A stretch of 15,745 nucleotides of DNA, taken from Alphaproteobacteria bacterium. Lineage in GTDB: Bacteria > Pseudomonadota > Alphaproteobacteria > SMXP01. The DNA lies in contig JAJFIM010000028.1 of the NCBI GenBank assembly GCA_021774995.1, positions 1 through 15,745 of the forward strand, in the 5' to 3' direction. The position numbers and the translations under genes are program-made. Positions 6,527 to 13,999 of the stretch are shown piece by piece. Numbering within the stretch: the stretch's first letter is position 1; each line of letters opens with the position of its first letter. The notes below the pieces were generated by a model. The model saw only the letters and a program-made list of their open reading frames with translations, ran no database searches and was not told the DNA's origin.

Positions 6527-8200
6527 ATGGCCAAACCGACCGACAGGCTCACCATCGCCTTGGCGCAATTGAACCCGCTTGTGGGCGATGTGAAAGGCAA
6601 TGCGACCAAAGCAATTGACGCGCGCGGGCAGGCAGCGGCGGCCAAGGCTGATCTTGTGATTTTTAGCGAACTTTTTCTGGTGGGCTATCCGCCTGAAGAT
6701 CTGGTCCTGAAGCCGGCCTTTCAACGTGAGGTCAAGTCTACGGTTGAAAACCTCATTCTCGACACGCGCCTCAATCCGGGTCCGGCAATTCTGGTGGGAC
6801 TGCCATGGATGGAAGAGGGGCGCCTCTTTAATGCGTGCCTGTTGATTGACGAGGGCCGCGTGGTTTCCGTCAGTTGTAAACATCACTTGCCCAATTACGG
6901 CGTTTTCGACGAGTTGCGGATTTTTGCGCAAGGCGCAGCTCCCAGCCCGATCATGTTCCGCGGCGCTTGCCTAGGGACGCTGATATGTGAAGACATGTGG
7001 TTTGAGGATGTGGCGGCGCATCTCAAGGAAAACGGCGCGGAAATTCTTATCGTTCCCAACGGGTCGCCTTTTACGGTGACTAAGGCAGCGGAGCGCTTTG
7101 GCCATGCGCGGGCGCGCGTTACTGAAACCGGCCTGCCGCTTATTTACGTAAATCAAGTGGGGGGGCAGGATGAATTGGTGTTTGACGGGGGCGGCTTTGT
7201 TTTAAACGCCGATGGAAGCACGGCCGTTCAGACGCCGAAATGGGAGGAGAGCGTCGCCATCACGCAGTGGGTGCGGGGCGCCACTGGTTGGATATGCGCG
7301 GCGGGCGAGGCCGGAGCGCCGGAAGACGAAACGGAGGGGGTGTATTTGGCGGCCATGACGGGCCTGCGCGATTATGTAGACAAAAACCATTTCCCTGGCG
7401 TGGTGCTGGGTTTTTCGGGCGGCATTGACAGTGCGCTGAGCGCGGCCATTGCGGCGGATGCGCTGGGGGCCGCGCGGGTTCATTGCGTGATGATGCCCTC
7501 GCGCTACACCAGCCAGGAAAGCCTGGCGGACGCCGCCGGTTGCGCAAATGCCTTGGGCGCGCCCTACGAGACCATTCCGATTGCCCCGGCTGTGGAAGCA
7601 TACGAAAAAATGCTTGCGTCCGTATTTAAAGGGACCGCAGCCGATACAACGGAAGAAAACATTCAATCGCGCGTGCGCGCCGTCACCCTTATGGCGCTTT
7701 CCAATAAATTTGGAAACATGGTTTTGACGACGGGAAACAAATCTGAAATGTCTGTCGGCTACGCCACGCTGTATGGCGATATGTGCGGCGGGTATAATGT
7801 GTTGAAGGATATTTATAAAACCCTGGTCTTTAAAATGGCTGCGTGGCGCAACCAGCACAAACCCAAAGGCGGCTTGGGACCTGACGGCCCGGTCATACCG
7901 CAAAACATTATCGACAAGCCCCCAACCGCGGAGTTGAGGGAAAACCAAAAAGATGATGACACTTTGCCTCCCTACGATGTGTTGGATGAAATATTGAAGG
8001 GACTTGTCGACAAGGATATGAGTGTGAGGCAAGTCGTCGCCAGTGGGTTTGACCGTGACTTGGTAAAACGCATTGAGAATTTGCTCTTTATTGCGGAATA
8101 TAAAAGGCGCCAGGCTCCGCCAGGGGTCAAAATCGGTCTTAAGAATTTTGGCCGGGATCGGCGCTATCCCATTACGAATGGATTTCGCGATGCGGAATGA
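6527..8200 (+). CDS. nadE: Glutamine-dependent NAD+ synthetase
   Basis: This enzyme carries out the last step of NAD biosynthesis: it amidates nicotinic acid adenine dinucleotide with ATP, taking ammonia from glutamine through an internal channel. The N-terminal nitrilase-type glutaminase domain shows the catalytic triad Glu48 (VIFSELFLVGYP), Lys118 (SCKHHLPNYGVFDE) and Cys154 (LICEDMWFED). The C-terminal synthetase domain carries the ATP pyrophosphatase motif SGGIDS (297-302), then TTGNKSEMSVGYATLYGDMC for the NaAD site, and DKPPTAELRENQKDDDTLPPY written as two blocks (DKPPTAEL and QKDDDTLPPYDVLD). Its 557 residues fit the two-domain form. gltX follows after 54 nt on the same strand, so the two may share a transcript. 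No key residue is missing. Confidence 0.96.
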   Translation: MAKPTDRLTIALAQLNPLVGDVKGNATKAIDARGQAAAAKADLVIFSELFLVGYPPEDLVLKPAFQREVKSTVENLILDTRLNPGPAILVGLPWMEEGRLFNACLLIDEGRVVSVSCKHHLPNYGVFDELRIFAQGAAPSPIMFRGACLGTLICEDMWFEDVAAHLKENGAEILIVPNGSPFTVTKAAERFGHARARVTETGLPLIYVNQVGGQDELVFDGGGFVLNADGSTAVQTPKWEESVAITQWVRGATGWICAAGEAGAPEDETEGVYLAAMTGLRDYVDKNHFPGVVLGFSGGIDSALSAAIAADALGAARVHCVMMPSRYTSQESLADAAGCANALGAPYETIPIAPAVEAYEKMLASVFKGTAADTTEENIQSRVRAVTLMALSNKFGNMVLTTGNKSEMSVGYATLYGDMCGGYNVLKDIYKTLVFKMAAWRNQHKPKGGLGPDGPVIPQNIIDKPPTAELRENQKDDDTLPPYDVLDEILKGLVDKDMSVRQVVASGFDRDLVKRIENLLFIAEYKRRQAPPGVKIGLKNFGRDRRYPITNGFRDAE

Positions 8201-8254
8201 AACGCACTTTAAGCTGGGAACATTGTTGTTCAGAGAAGAAAGAACCAACGCATC

Positions 8255-9592
8255 ATGTCTGTAATTGTACGCTTTGCGCCGAGTCCAACGGGATTAATTC
8301 ATGTGGGGAATGTCCGTACGGCCTTGATGAACTGGCTTTACGCCCATGCCCATGGCGGTCAATTTATGTTGCGGTTGGATGATACGGATGTGGCGCGCTC
8401 CACTCAGGCTTTTGCGGACGGAATCAAAAAAGACCTTGCCTGGCTGGGTCTGGCCCATGATTTGTCGGCGCGCCAGTCTGATCGTTTTGACGATTATGAG
8501 CGCGCCGTTCAGTCATTGAAGTCTTCCGGCCGTCTCTACCCTTGTTATGAGACGGGCGAGGAACTCGATTTGAAGAGGAAACTTCAACGCACACGCGGCC
8601 TGCCGCCGGTTTATGACCGGGCGGCGTTAGAGTTGTCTGACGCCGAGCGGGCAAGCCTGGAAGCTGAGGGCGGGGCGCCCCACTGGCGTTTTAAACTCTC
8701 AGGAAATCCGGTCCGCTGGACGGATCTCATCCGGGGCGAGGTGACCATTGAGACGTCCAATGTGTCCGATCCGATTTTGATCCGTCAGGACGGCTCGTTC
8801 CTTTATACTTTGCCAAGCGTTGTCGACGATATCGACTTTTCCATCAGTCATATCATTCGCGGTGAGGATCACGTCACCAATAGCGCGGCGCAGATCGAAA
8901 TATTTGAATCTTTGGGCGCCGCGCCGCCCAGCTTTGGCCATCACCCGTTGCTGACGGGCGCAGGGGGCGAAGCGCTCTCAAAACGGCTGGGGTCTCTCTC
9001 GATTGAGTCCATGCGGGAGGAGGGTATAGAGCCCATGGCGCTGAATAGTTTTTTGGCGAAATTGGGGACGTCAGATCCCATTGAACCGCGCCAAAAACTT
9101 GAAGACCTGATCAACGAATTCAATCTCGCCAAGCTTAACCGGGCGCCGGCAAAGTTTGATCCGCAAGATCTCAAGTCGCTCAACGCAAAACTGCTTCATG
9201 AAGTGTCCTTTGACGAGGTTGCGGACAAGTTGAAAGAATTGGGCGTCGATGGCGGCGCAGCATTCTGGGATGCGGCGCGCACCAATATCGAACAAATCGC
9301 GGACGTGAAAGAGTGGTGGACTATCGTCTCAGGCGAGATTAATCCGGTGATCGAGGACGCGGCGTGGGCCGCTAAAGCCGCCGAATTATTACCCCAAGGC
9401 GATTTTGATGATCAGACATGGGGGGCGTGGACCACGGCCATTAAAGAAAGCACCGGCGCGAAGGGGCGTCATTTGTTCATGCCGTTGCGCCTTGCCCTCA
9501 CGGGGCGCAGCCACGGGCCTGAAATGGCGAAAATGCTGCCTCTTATCGGCAGGGAAAAAGCCCATGCGCGCTTGATGGGGTCCACCATATGA
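8255..9592 (+). CDS. gltX: Glutamate--tRNA ligase (GluRS), variant KMSKS motif
   Basis: This class I aminoacyl-tRNA synthetase charges tRNA with glutamate. The HIGH signature is HVGN (16-19) within FAPSPTGLIHVGNVRTAL. The second signature is GGEALSKRLGSLSIESMRE, with LSKRL at 241-245 where the textbook motif is KMSKS. Other marks are LRLDDTD (39-45), FLYTLPSVVDDIDFSISHII and RGEDHVTN. At 445 residues it is slightly shorter than E. coli GltX (471). Alphaproteobacteria often carry two gltX genes, one of which can prefer tRNA-Gln and feed the GatCAB pathway; which kind this is cannot be told here. An AGAGAAGAAAGAA stretch upstream of ATG 8255 gives the ribosome site. Confidence 0.95.
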   Translation: MSVIVRFAPSPTGLIHVGNVRTALMNWLYAHAHGGQFMLRLDDTDVARSTQAFADGIKKDLAWLGLAHDLSARQSDRFDDYERAVQSLKSSGRLYPCYETGEELDLKRKLQRTRGLPPVYDRAALELSDAERASLEAEGGAPHWRFKLSGNPVRWTDLIRGEVTIETSNVSDPILIRQDGSFLYTLPSVVDDIDFSISHIIRGEDHVTNSAAQIEIFESLGAAPPSFGHHPLLTGAGGEALSKRLGSLSIESMREEGIEPMALNSFLAKLGTSDPIEPRQKLEDLINEFNLAKLNRAPAKFDPQDLKSLNAKLLHEVSFDEVADKLKELGVDGGAAFWDAARTNIEQIADVKEWWTIVSGEINPVIEDAAWAAKAAELLPQGDFDDQTWGAWTTAIKESTGAKGRHLFMPLRLALTGRSHGPEMAKMLPLIGREKAHARLMGSTI

Positions 9593-9599
9593 TTTTATT

Positions 9600-10211
9600 T
9601 CAGGAATAAGCCGGGGTCATCAACTTGTCAGCATATCGATAACTCAGCGATGCTTCGATGAGGGGGAGCACCTGCTCGGCGCTATCGGCGACCAATAAAA
9701 CATCATTACCGGTGACACTGCCCACAAGGTGCGGCCGCGCGAATTCATGATCTACAAGATGCTGCATAAGGTGCAGAAACGGGTCCCAATAATTGTTGAT
9801 GTTCACCAGAACAATCGGTTTGGAATGAAACGCCAGATAGGCCCAGGATAACACCTCAACAATTTCCTCTAATGTCCCAATCCCGCCGGGCAGAACAATA
9901 AAAGCATCAGAGCGCGCGAACATGCGCCCCTTGCGGTCATGCATGTTATCGGTGACGATGGTCTCGTCGGCGTCCTCGAATTGGTCTTCCATTTGCGCGA
10001 TGGCTTTTGGGACGATGGACGTGACATGTCCGCCCAATTTATGGACCGTATTGGCGATTTTACCCATCAGGCCGACATTTCCCCCGCCGAAGACGAGGTT
10101 AACTTTCTTTTTGGCCAATATCTGGCCCAGATCGCCCGCCGCCTGAGCGTAAGCGGGGTCTGTCCCAAAATTAGACCCGCAAAAGACGCATACAGCTTTA
10201 GGTAACGTCAT
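9600..10211 (-). CDS. LOG-family nucleoside 5'-monophosphate phosphoribohydrolase
   Basis: This is a lysine-decarboxylase-like (LOG, TIGR00730) protein, which splits cytokinin riboside 5'-monophosphates or other nucleotides into free base and ribose 5-phosphate. Of its 203 residues the hallmark is PGGIGTLEE (108-116), and MHDRKGRMF (90-98) carries the other conserved active-site residues. The N-terminus VCVFCGSNFGTDPAYA and FGGGNVGLMG (41-50) are the usual nucleotide-fold motifs. Bacterial members are more likely nucleotide-pool enzymes than hormone makers, despite frequent annotation as lysine decarboxylase. The start at 10211 has a good AAGGTGAG ribosome site. It converges with gltX (7-nt gap) and diverges from the LysM gene. 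Confidence 0.92.
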   Translation of the reverse strand: MTLPKAVCVFCGSNFGTDPAYAQAAGDLGQILAKKKVNLVFGGGNVGLMGKIANTVHKLGGHVTSIVPKAIAQMEDQFEDADETIVTDNMHDRKGRMFARSDAFIVLPGGIGTLEEIVEVLSWAYLAFHSKPIVLVNINNYWDPFLHLMQHLVDHEFARPHLVGSVTGNDVLLVADSAEQVLPLIEASLSYRYADKLMTPAYS

Positions 10212-10242
10212 GTACTCACCTTAAGTGGCGCATGGCCACTGA

Positions 10243-10270
10243 TTTGATTGGCATTTTTTACTGTCATAAT
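10243..10270 (+). promoter_or_regulatory. Candidate extended -10 promoter of the LysM gene
   Basis: TGTCATAAT (10262-10270) is an extended -10 with one mismatch in the hexamer, and TTTGAT (10243-10248) lies 16 nt upstream as a weak -35. Transcription would start near 10277, leaving a leader of about 75 nt before the GTG at 10352. Confidence 0.33.
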
Positions 10271-10351
10271 GTCTTTCTTAAGGCACAAAGTTTGCTTAAT
10301 TCTTACGGTGCTATTAAAGTTAGCTTAACTAAATCTGGAGGCGTTTCCCCC

Positions 10352-11323
10352 GTGCGCATACTTTTCATTGCTTTAGGTCTGGGTGTGGTCGCCGCATTCG
10401 TCTTCTTTTTCGTCTTTTATCAAGATGCGGAAACGGTGGACCCTTTGACGGGACGCATCGCGCCTGGGAGCGCAGAGCAAACGGGCGATACTGATCAGCT
10501 TACTGAATCCCTCGTTCCGAGATTTGATATTGTCAGGGTTGATCCGCAGGGCTCCGCCGTGGTGGCGGGGCGTGGACAGCCGGGATCAGAAATTCGTCTT
10601 TACGCCAATGGTTCCTTGATCGCCAGCGAGACGGCCGTTAACGAACGCGGCGAATGGGTTATCGTTGTCGATACGCCTTTGGGAGAAGGGGATCAGGAGC
10701 TGACGTTGGAAATGGTTCTGGCTGACGGCTCAACAGTGACGTCAACGGAGACGGTTGTTGTGGCCGTTCCCGACCGTCCGGGCATGAAACCGCTTGTGAT
10801 CCTCGGCAACGATCAGGGTATGAGTAAAATCCTGCAACAGCCTGGCGACGGGGTGATGGTGGGAGACCTCAGTATTGATATCATTGATTATGGCGACGAT
10901 GGACGCGTCATCCTTCAAGGCCGCGCCAAACCGGGCGCAAATGTGCGCGGCTATATCGATAACCAACCTATTGGAGATGCGCTCAGCGATGATGAGGGGC
11001 GCTGGACTTTGGTGCCCACGCAAAGCATTGCACCTGGCCGATATACGCTGCGGTTGGATCAACTGGGAGAAAAAGGCTTGGTGACGGCGCGCGTTGAAGT
11101 GCCCTTCGAGCGGGCCGAACCAGATCAAGCGCGTCTTGCTGCCGGGCAAGTGGTGGTTCAGCCGGGCAATAGTTTATGGCGTATATCACGCCGGCTCTAT
11201 GGCCGCGGAACCTTGTATACAGTTATTTTTGAGAGTAATCAGGATCACATCAAGGACCCGGACCTCATCTATCCAGGTCAAATTTTTGTTCTGCCCAGTC
11301 TGACGGACGCCCTTCAGCAATAA
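10352..11323 (+). CDS. Membrane-anchored Ig-like / LysM-domain protein
   Basis: This is a cell-envelope protein with a peptidoglycan-binding LysM domain. I chose the GTG at 10352 because GGAGG (10337-10341) precedes it by 10 nt and because it puts a single membrane anchor (ILFIALGLGVVAAFVFFFVF) right at the N-terminus; longer in-frame versions reach ATG 10232. The 323-residue product then has two Ig-like beta repeats, each with a G-PG-x-hydrophobic pattern (GRGQPGSEIRLYANGSLIAS and GRAKPGANVRGYIDNQPIGD, each followed by a G-W strand and a Thr-Val-rich strand), and a LysM domain at about 266-315 (VQPGNSLWRISRRLYGRG, ending YPGQIFVLP). It probably tethers the inner membrane to the wall. It converges on the channel gene with an 18-nt gap. 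Confidence 0.85.
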   Translation: MRILFIALGLGVVAAFVFFFVFYQDAETVDPLTGRIAPGSAEQTGDTDQLTESLVPRFDIVRVDPQGSAVVAGRGQPGSEIRLYANGSLIASETAVNERGEWVIVVDTPLGEGDQELTLEMVLADGSTVTSTETVVVAVPDRPGMKPLVILGNDQGMSKILQQPGDGVMVGDLSIDIIDYGDDGRVILQGRAKPGANVRGYIDNQPIGDALSDDEGRWTLVPTQSIAPGRYTLRLDQLGEKGLVTARVEVPFERAEPDQARLAAGQVVVQPGNSLWRISRRLYGRGTLYTVIFESNQDHIKDPDLIYPGQIFVLPSLTDALQQ

Positions 11324-11341
11324 TTAGCTTTGCTATTACTC

Positions 11342-12379
11342 TCAACTCCGCCGGGCGATTTTTTGCAGTAGGACCGAGATCAAAATAGCGGTGGTGAAAT
11401 ATCCGAGGATTACCTGTGCGGCGATGATGATTTGTCCTTTGGCGTTCAGCGCCAGGACAAGATCGGAAAAACCAAACGTGGCAAAGGTGACGGCGGAAGC
11501 CAGATAGGGCGTGTACCAGGCTGCGTGATCTGAGGAAAAACGCACAAGATGCGGATTGAGATCATACGCCATCGCGAAGACGAAGATGCAGAGCAGCGCA
11601 AGCCACAGAACGCGCGACAGCGACCGGCCGTAATCTATGAGTGACCATAGCCACAGCATCAGCAACATGGGCGAGCGGCGCCAGCGCGAAGCTAGTGTGT
11701 CTATATAATCTTGGTCTAAAACATCGCGCCGGAATATGGCGTCGCCAAAAATGGAATCAACGCCGCGTACGCCCTGATAGCGGCCCCGCATGGAGCGGCG
11801 GTCATATTTTATCCCGATCACGCCGGCATGGTCTAAATTTGCGGTCTGCAAATTGGCGTGACGCACATCCGCTTTATATAAATTGGCCCGGTTCAGATTT
11901 GCAAAACGCAAATCAGATCGCGAAAGCAGCGCTTCTTCCAAATTGGCGCTTTCCAGATCCGCGCCCGCCAGTATGGCGCCTTTGAGATTTGTTTGACAGA
12001 GATTGGCTTCCGGAAGATGCGCATCTGACAGATTGGCGCCTCTGAACTCAGCGCTGTCGAGATTTGCAGATCTACAATCCGCGCGCGCGAGATCTGCGCG
12101 ACGCAAGACGGCCTGCGCCAGATTGGCTTCCGTAAATAGCGCGTCGTGAAGATTGGTTGCTCTGAAATCAATGGAGGAAAGGTCGACGCCCGCCAGATTG
12201 ATGCCGGAAAGATTAATCTGTTTTGCAGATGAATCCCACAGCGAAGAGCGCTTGACCCCAGGCTCGTTCGCGAGCTCAAGGCCGGAGAGATTTGGCCGGA
12301 CATTCCAGTTTTCCTGCCGCCAGGTGTTCCAAGCCTCAACCCCCAGTTTGAGCTTGGAAACGTGCTCCGCGTTCGCCAT
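11342..12379 (-). CDS. Pentapeptide-repeat protein fused to a 2TM potassium-channel-like pore (paralog A)
   Basis: This 345-residue protein has three parts. Residues 1-55 are a conserved head (GVEAWNTWRQENWNVRPNLS). Residues 56-195 or so are pentapeptide repeats of the A-(D/N)-L-x-x type, expected to form a right-handed quadrilateral beta-helix in the cytoplasm. A linker (YQGVRGVDSIFGDAIFRRD, ending WRRSP) leads to a C-terminal pore: TM1 about 256-272, re-entrant loop and filter TFGFSD (301-306), TM2 about 316-337. The layout fits the Ion_trans_2 (two-helix K+ channel) fold, but the filter reads GFS where K+ channels read GYG or GFG. Ion selectivity is therefore open. It is a close paralog of the gene at 14000-15157. 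Confidence 0.83.
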   Translation of the reverse strand: MANAEHVSKLKLGVEAWNTWRQENWNVRPNLSGLELANEPGVKRSSLWDSSAKQINLSGINLAGVDLSSIDFRATNLHDALFTEANLAQAVLRRADLARADCRSANLDSAEFRGANLSDAHLPEANLCQTNLKGAILAGADLESANLEEALLSRSDLRFANLNRANLYKADVRHANLQTANLDHAGVIGIKYDRRSMRGRYQGVRGVDSIFGDAIFRRDVLDQDYIDTLASRWRRSPMLLMLWLWSLIDYGRSLSRVLWLALLCIFVFAMAYDLNPHLVRFSSDHAAWYTPYLASAVTFATFGFSDLVLALNAKGQIIIAAQVILGYFTTAILISVLLQKIARRS

Positions 12380-12405
12380 TCAAATTCCCCGCCATAATCG
12401 CTTAG

Positions 12406-12434
12406 CGTATATAAAAGCATGTTCCGGGGATCAA
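12406..12434 (-). promoter_or_regulatory. Candidate sigma-70 promoter of channel paralog A
   Basis: On the minus strand TTGATC (12434-12429), a 17-nt spacer and TATACG (12411-12406) lie just upstream of the start at 12379. The predicted transcript start near 12399 leaves about 20 nt with a GGGGA ribosome site. It suggests this gene can be transcribed apart from the TPR gene upstream of it. Confidence 0.45.
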
Positions 12435-12522
12435 GGAAATGGCTTAAAATGAAGACGGCAATAGGAGGGTATTTTGGGAGAAAATGGGGACTTTTGACAG
12501 TTGCAGTGAGCTTGGAAGAGCG

Positions 12523-13776
12523 TTAGAGCGCGCCATAGCGGCTGAGCGCCTCTATCAGCCAGCCGGGGCGGTTGCCTAATTTATATTGTTCTTTCCAGTC
12601 GGAAATCGCGCGGGCCAGTTCGCCTTTTGCTTCATAGGCGCTTCCCCTGTTACCGAATGCAAAGGCGAGGCTGGGATCAATTTCGATGGCGCGTGAAAAA
12701 TCTTCAATGGCGCGATCAACGAATCCAAGCGCTTCATATGTCAGGCCGCGATTGTTATGGGCGTTTGCGTCCATAGGATCAAGGGCAAGCGCTCTCGTAT
12801 AATCTTCAATGGCCAGCCCGAATTCCCTTAGTCGAAATTTCGCATTGGCGCGATTGTAATAAGCGGCGGTGTGATCGGGAACGAGTTCGATCAAGCGGGA
12901 GTAATCTTCTATGGCTTGACTATGCCGCCCCATAAGATCGAACGTGTAACCGCGGTTATAGAGCGCCTGCTCATCGTCATGGTTGATCGACAAAGCCGCC
13001 GAAAAGTCTTTCACGGCCGCTGCGTAGTTTTTTAACCATCGATAAGCCAGTCCGCGATTGTAATGGGCGTTGATGTGCGTGGGATCCAGCGCGAGGACGC
13101 GGGTGAAATCCTCAATGGCCCGTTGGTGTTGGCCCAGACCATTGAACAAATGCCCTCTATTGAACAAAGCTGTAACATGGCCGCGGTTGTAGTCTATCGC
13201 CCGGCTGTAATCGGTAATGGCGTCTTGATACGCACCTAGGAGATCTAGCGCAAAGGCGCGATTGTAAAAAACATTACTGTCGGGCTTGAGTTCAATAGCG
13301 CTGGTGAAATCCTCTATGGCGCGCCGGTAAATTCTTAAAGCGCCATAGGCTGTCCCCCGGTTGCTATAGGCCTGGGCGTAGAGAGGATCGATCAGCAGGG
13401 CTTGGTCAAAGTCAATGATCGCGCGGGTGTATTGATGTAACTTTGCGTAAGTATTGCCTCTGTTGTAATAGGCGAGAGCGTAGTCCGGTTTGATATCAAG
13501 TGCGGCGCCATAGAGTTCAAGGGCTTTTTCATCGTGGCCGAGACTGGCCTCAGCCAATCCGCTGTTGACAAGTTCTGCGGCAAGGATGTGCGCGCGCGAC
13601 CGGGTTTGCTGCGGGCGTGAAATATGCGGGCCGATTTGCACAACCGGCAAGGCGGAGGCGTCCGGCAGGCTTCTTTCCAATACGCTCGGTTTCGCATGTC
13701 CGTCTGAGGACAGGGAAACAACGGCAATCATGGTTAACGCCAGCGCAAATGCGCAATATGTTTCTTTTTGGCTCAT
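12523..13776 (-). CDS. Exported TPR-repeat protein
   Basis: This protein has a signal peptide and about ten tandem 34-residue tetratricopeptide repeats, a scaffold for protein-protein contacts. From the start at 13776 the N-terminus is MSQKETYCAFALALTMIAVV ending SSDGHA, a typical Sec signal with probable cleavage after HA. A longer version from TTG 13830 would bury this signal. The repeats show the usual pattern (A-Y-Y-N-R-G-x-x-Y near the start, then RAIEDF and A-I-x-L-x-P-x at the end), with NRG in most units, for example YNRGNTYAKLHQYTRAIIDF. The mature protein has no other domain. It sits between two paralogous channel genes on the same strand, which invites a joint role, though a periplasmic TPR could only touch their extracellular loops. 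Confidence 0.86.
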   Translation of the reverse strand: MSQKETYCAFALALTMIAVVSLSSDGHAKPSVLERSLPDASALPVVQIGPHISRPQQTRSRAHILAAELVNSGLAEASLGHDEKALELYGAALDIKPDYALAYYNRGNTYAKLHQYTRAIIDFDQALLIDPLYAQAYSNRGTAYGALRIYRRAIEDFTSAIELKPDSNVFYNRAFALDLLGAYQDAITDYSRAIDYNRGHVTALFNRGHLFNGLGQHQRAIEDFTRVLALDPTHINAHYNRGLAYRWLKNYAAAVKDFSAALSINHDDEQALYNRGYTFDLMGRHSQAIEDYSRLIELVPDHTAAYYNRANAKFRLREFGLAIEDYTRALALDPMDANAHNNRGLTYEALGFVDRAIEDFSRAIEIDPSLAFAFGNRGSAYEAKGELARAISDWKEQYKLGNRPGWLIEALSRYGAL

Positions 13777-13840
13777 CACGCCTGACAAGGTGCAAAGGAC
13801 GGGCCTTAAAGTACGTCGCGGTGGAGTCAATTAGCCTATC

Positions 13841-13848
13841 TGACGTCA
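13841..13848. promoter_or_regulatory. TGACGTCA palindrome upstream of the TPR gene
   Basis: A perfect 8-bp palindrome lies 65 nt upstream of the TPR start. Next to it, TTGACT on the minus strand (13830-13825) is a good -35, but the matching -10 (TAAGGC, 13808-13803, 16-nt spacer) is poor. An operator is possible but unproven. Confidence 0.2.
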
Positions 13849-13873
13849 TGGCGCGCTCCTTCGCCTCCGCCTC

Positions 13874-13977
13874 TCGTTATTCCCGCGCATGCGGGAATCC
13901 ATGAATTGGGGGCAAACTGATCAGCCAATGGATCCCCGATCGCGCTCATATACATTCGCTTGTCGAGGATGACGAAG
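13874..13977. repeat. REP-like composite palindromic repeat
   Basis: A hairpin ATTCCCGC-GCAT-GCGGGAAT (13879-13898, 8-bp stem, 4-nt loop) opens the element. GGAATCCATG after it mirrors CAATGGATCCCC near 13927, and the far end GGATGACGA mirrors TCGTTAT at the start. The layout (TCGTNATTCCCGC ... GCGGGAATCCA ... TGGATCCCC ... ATGACGA) is that of the dispersed extragenic palindromes common in alphaproteobacteria. It fills most of the gap between the TPR gene and channel paralog B and could act as a transcription attenuator or RNA-stabilising hairpin between them. Confidence 0.65.
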
Positions 13978-13999
13978 AGAGGGCGATTAGTTATAGCTG

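Noticed and set aside
7202..8248. Long open frame (348 codons) on the minus strand opposite nadE
   Set aside because: It is an antisense shadow of the well-supported nadE frame; its translation is rich in Arg/His/Pro runs with no family motif.
11324..11341. Terminator between the converging LysM and channel genes
   Set aside because: The 18-nt gap has no hairpin with a T-tract; I found no convincing intrinsic terminator anywhere in the window.
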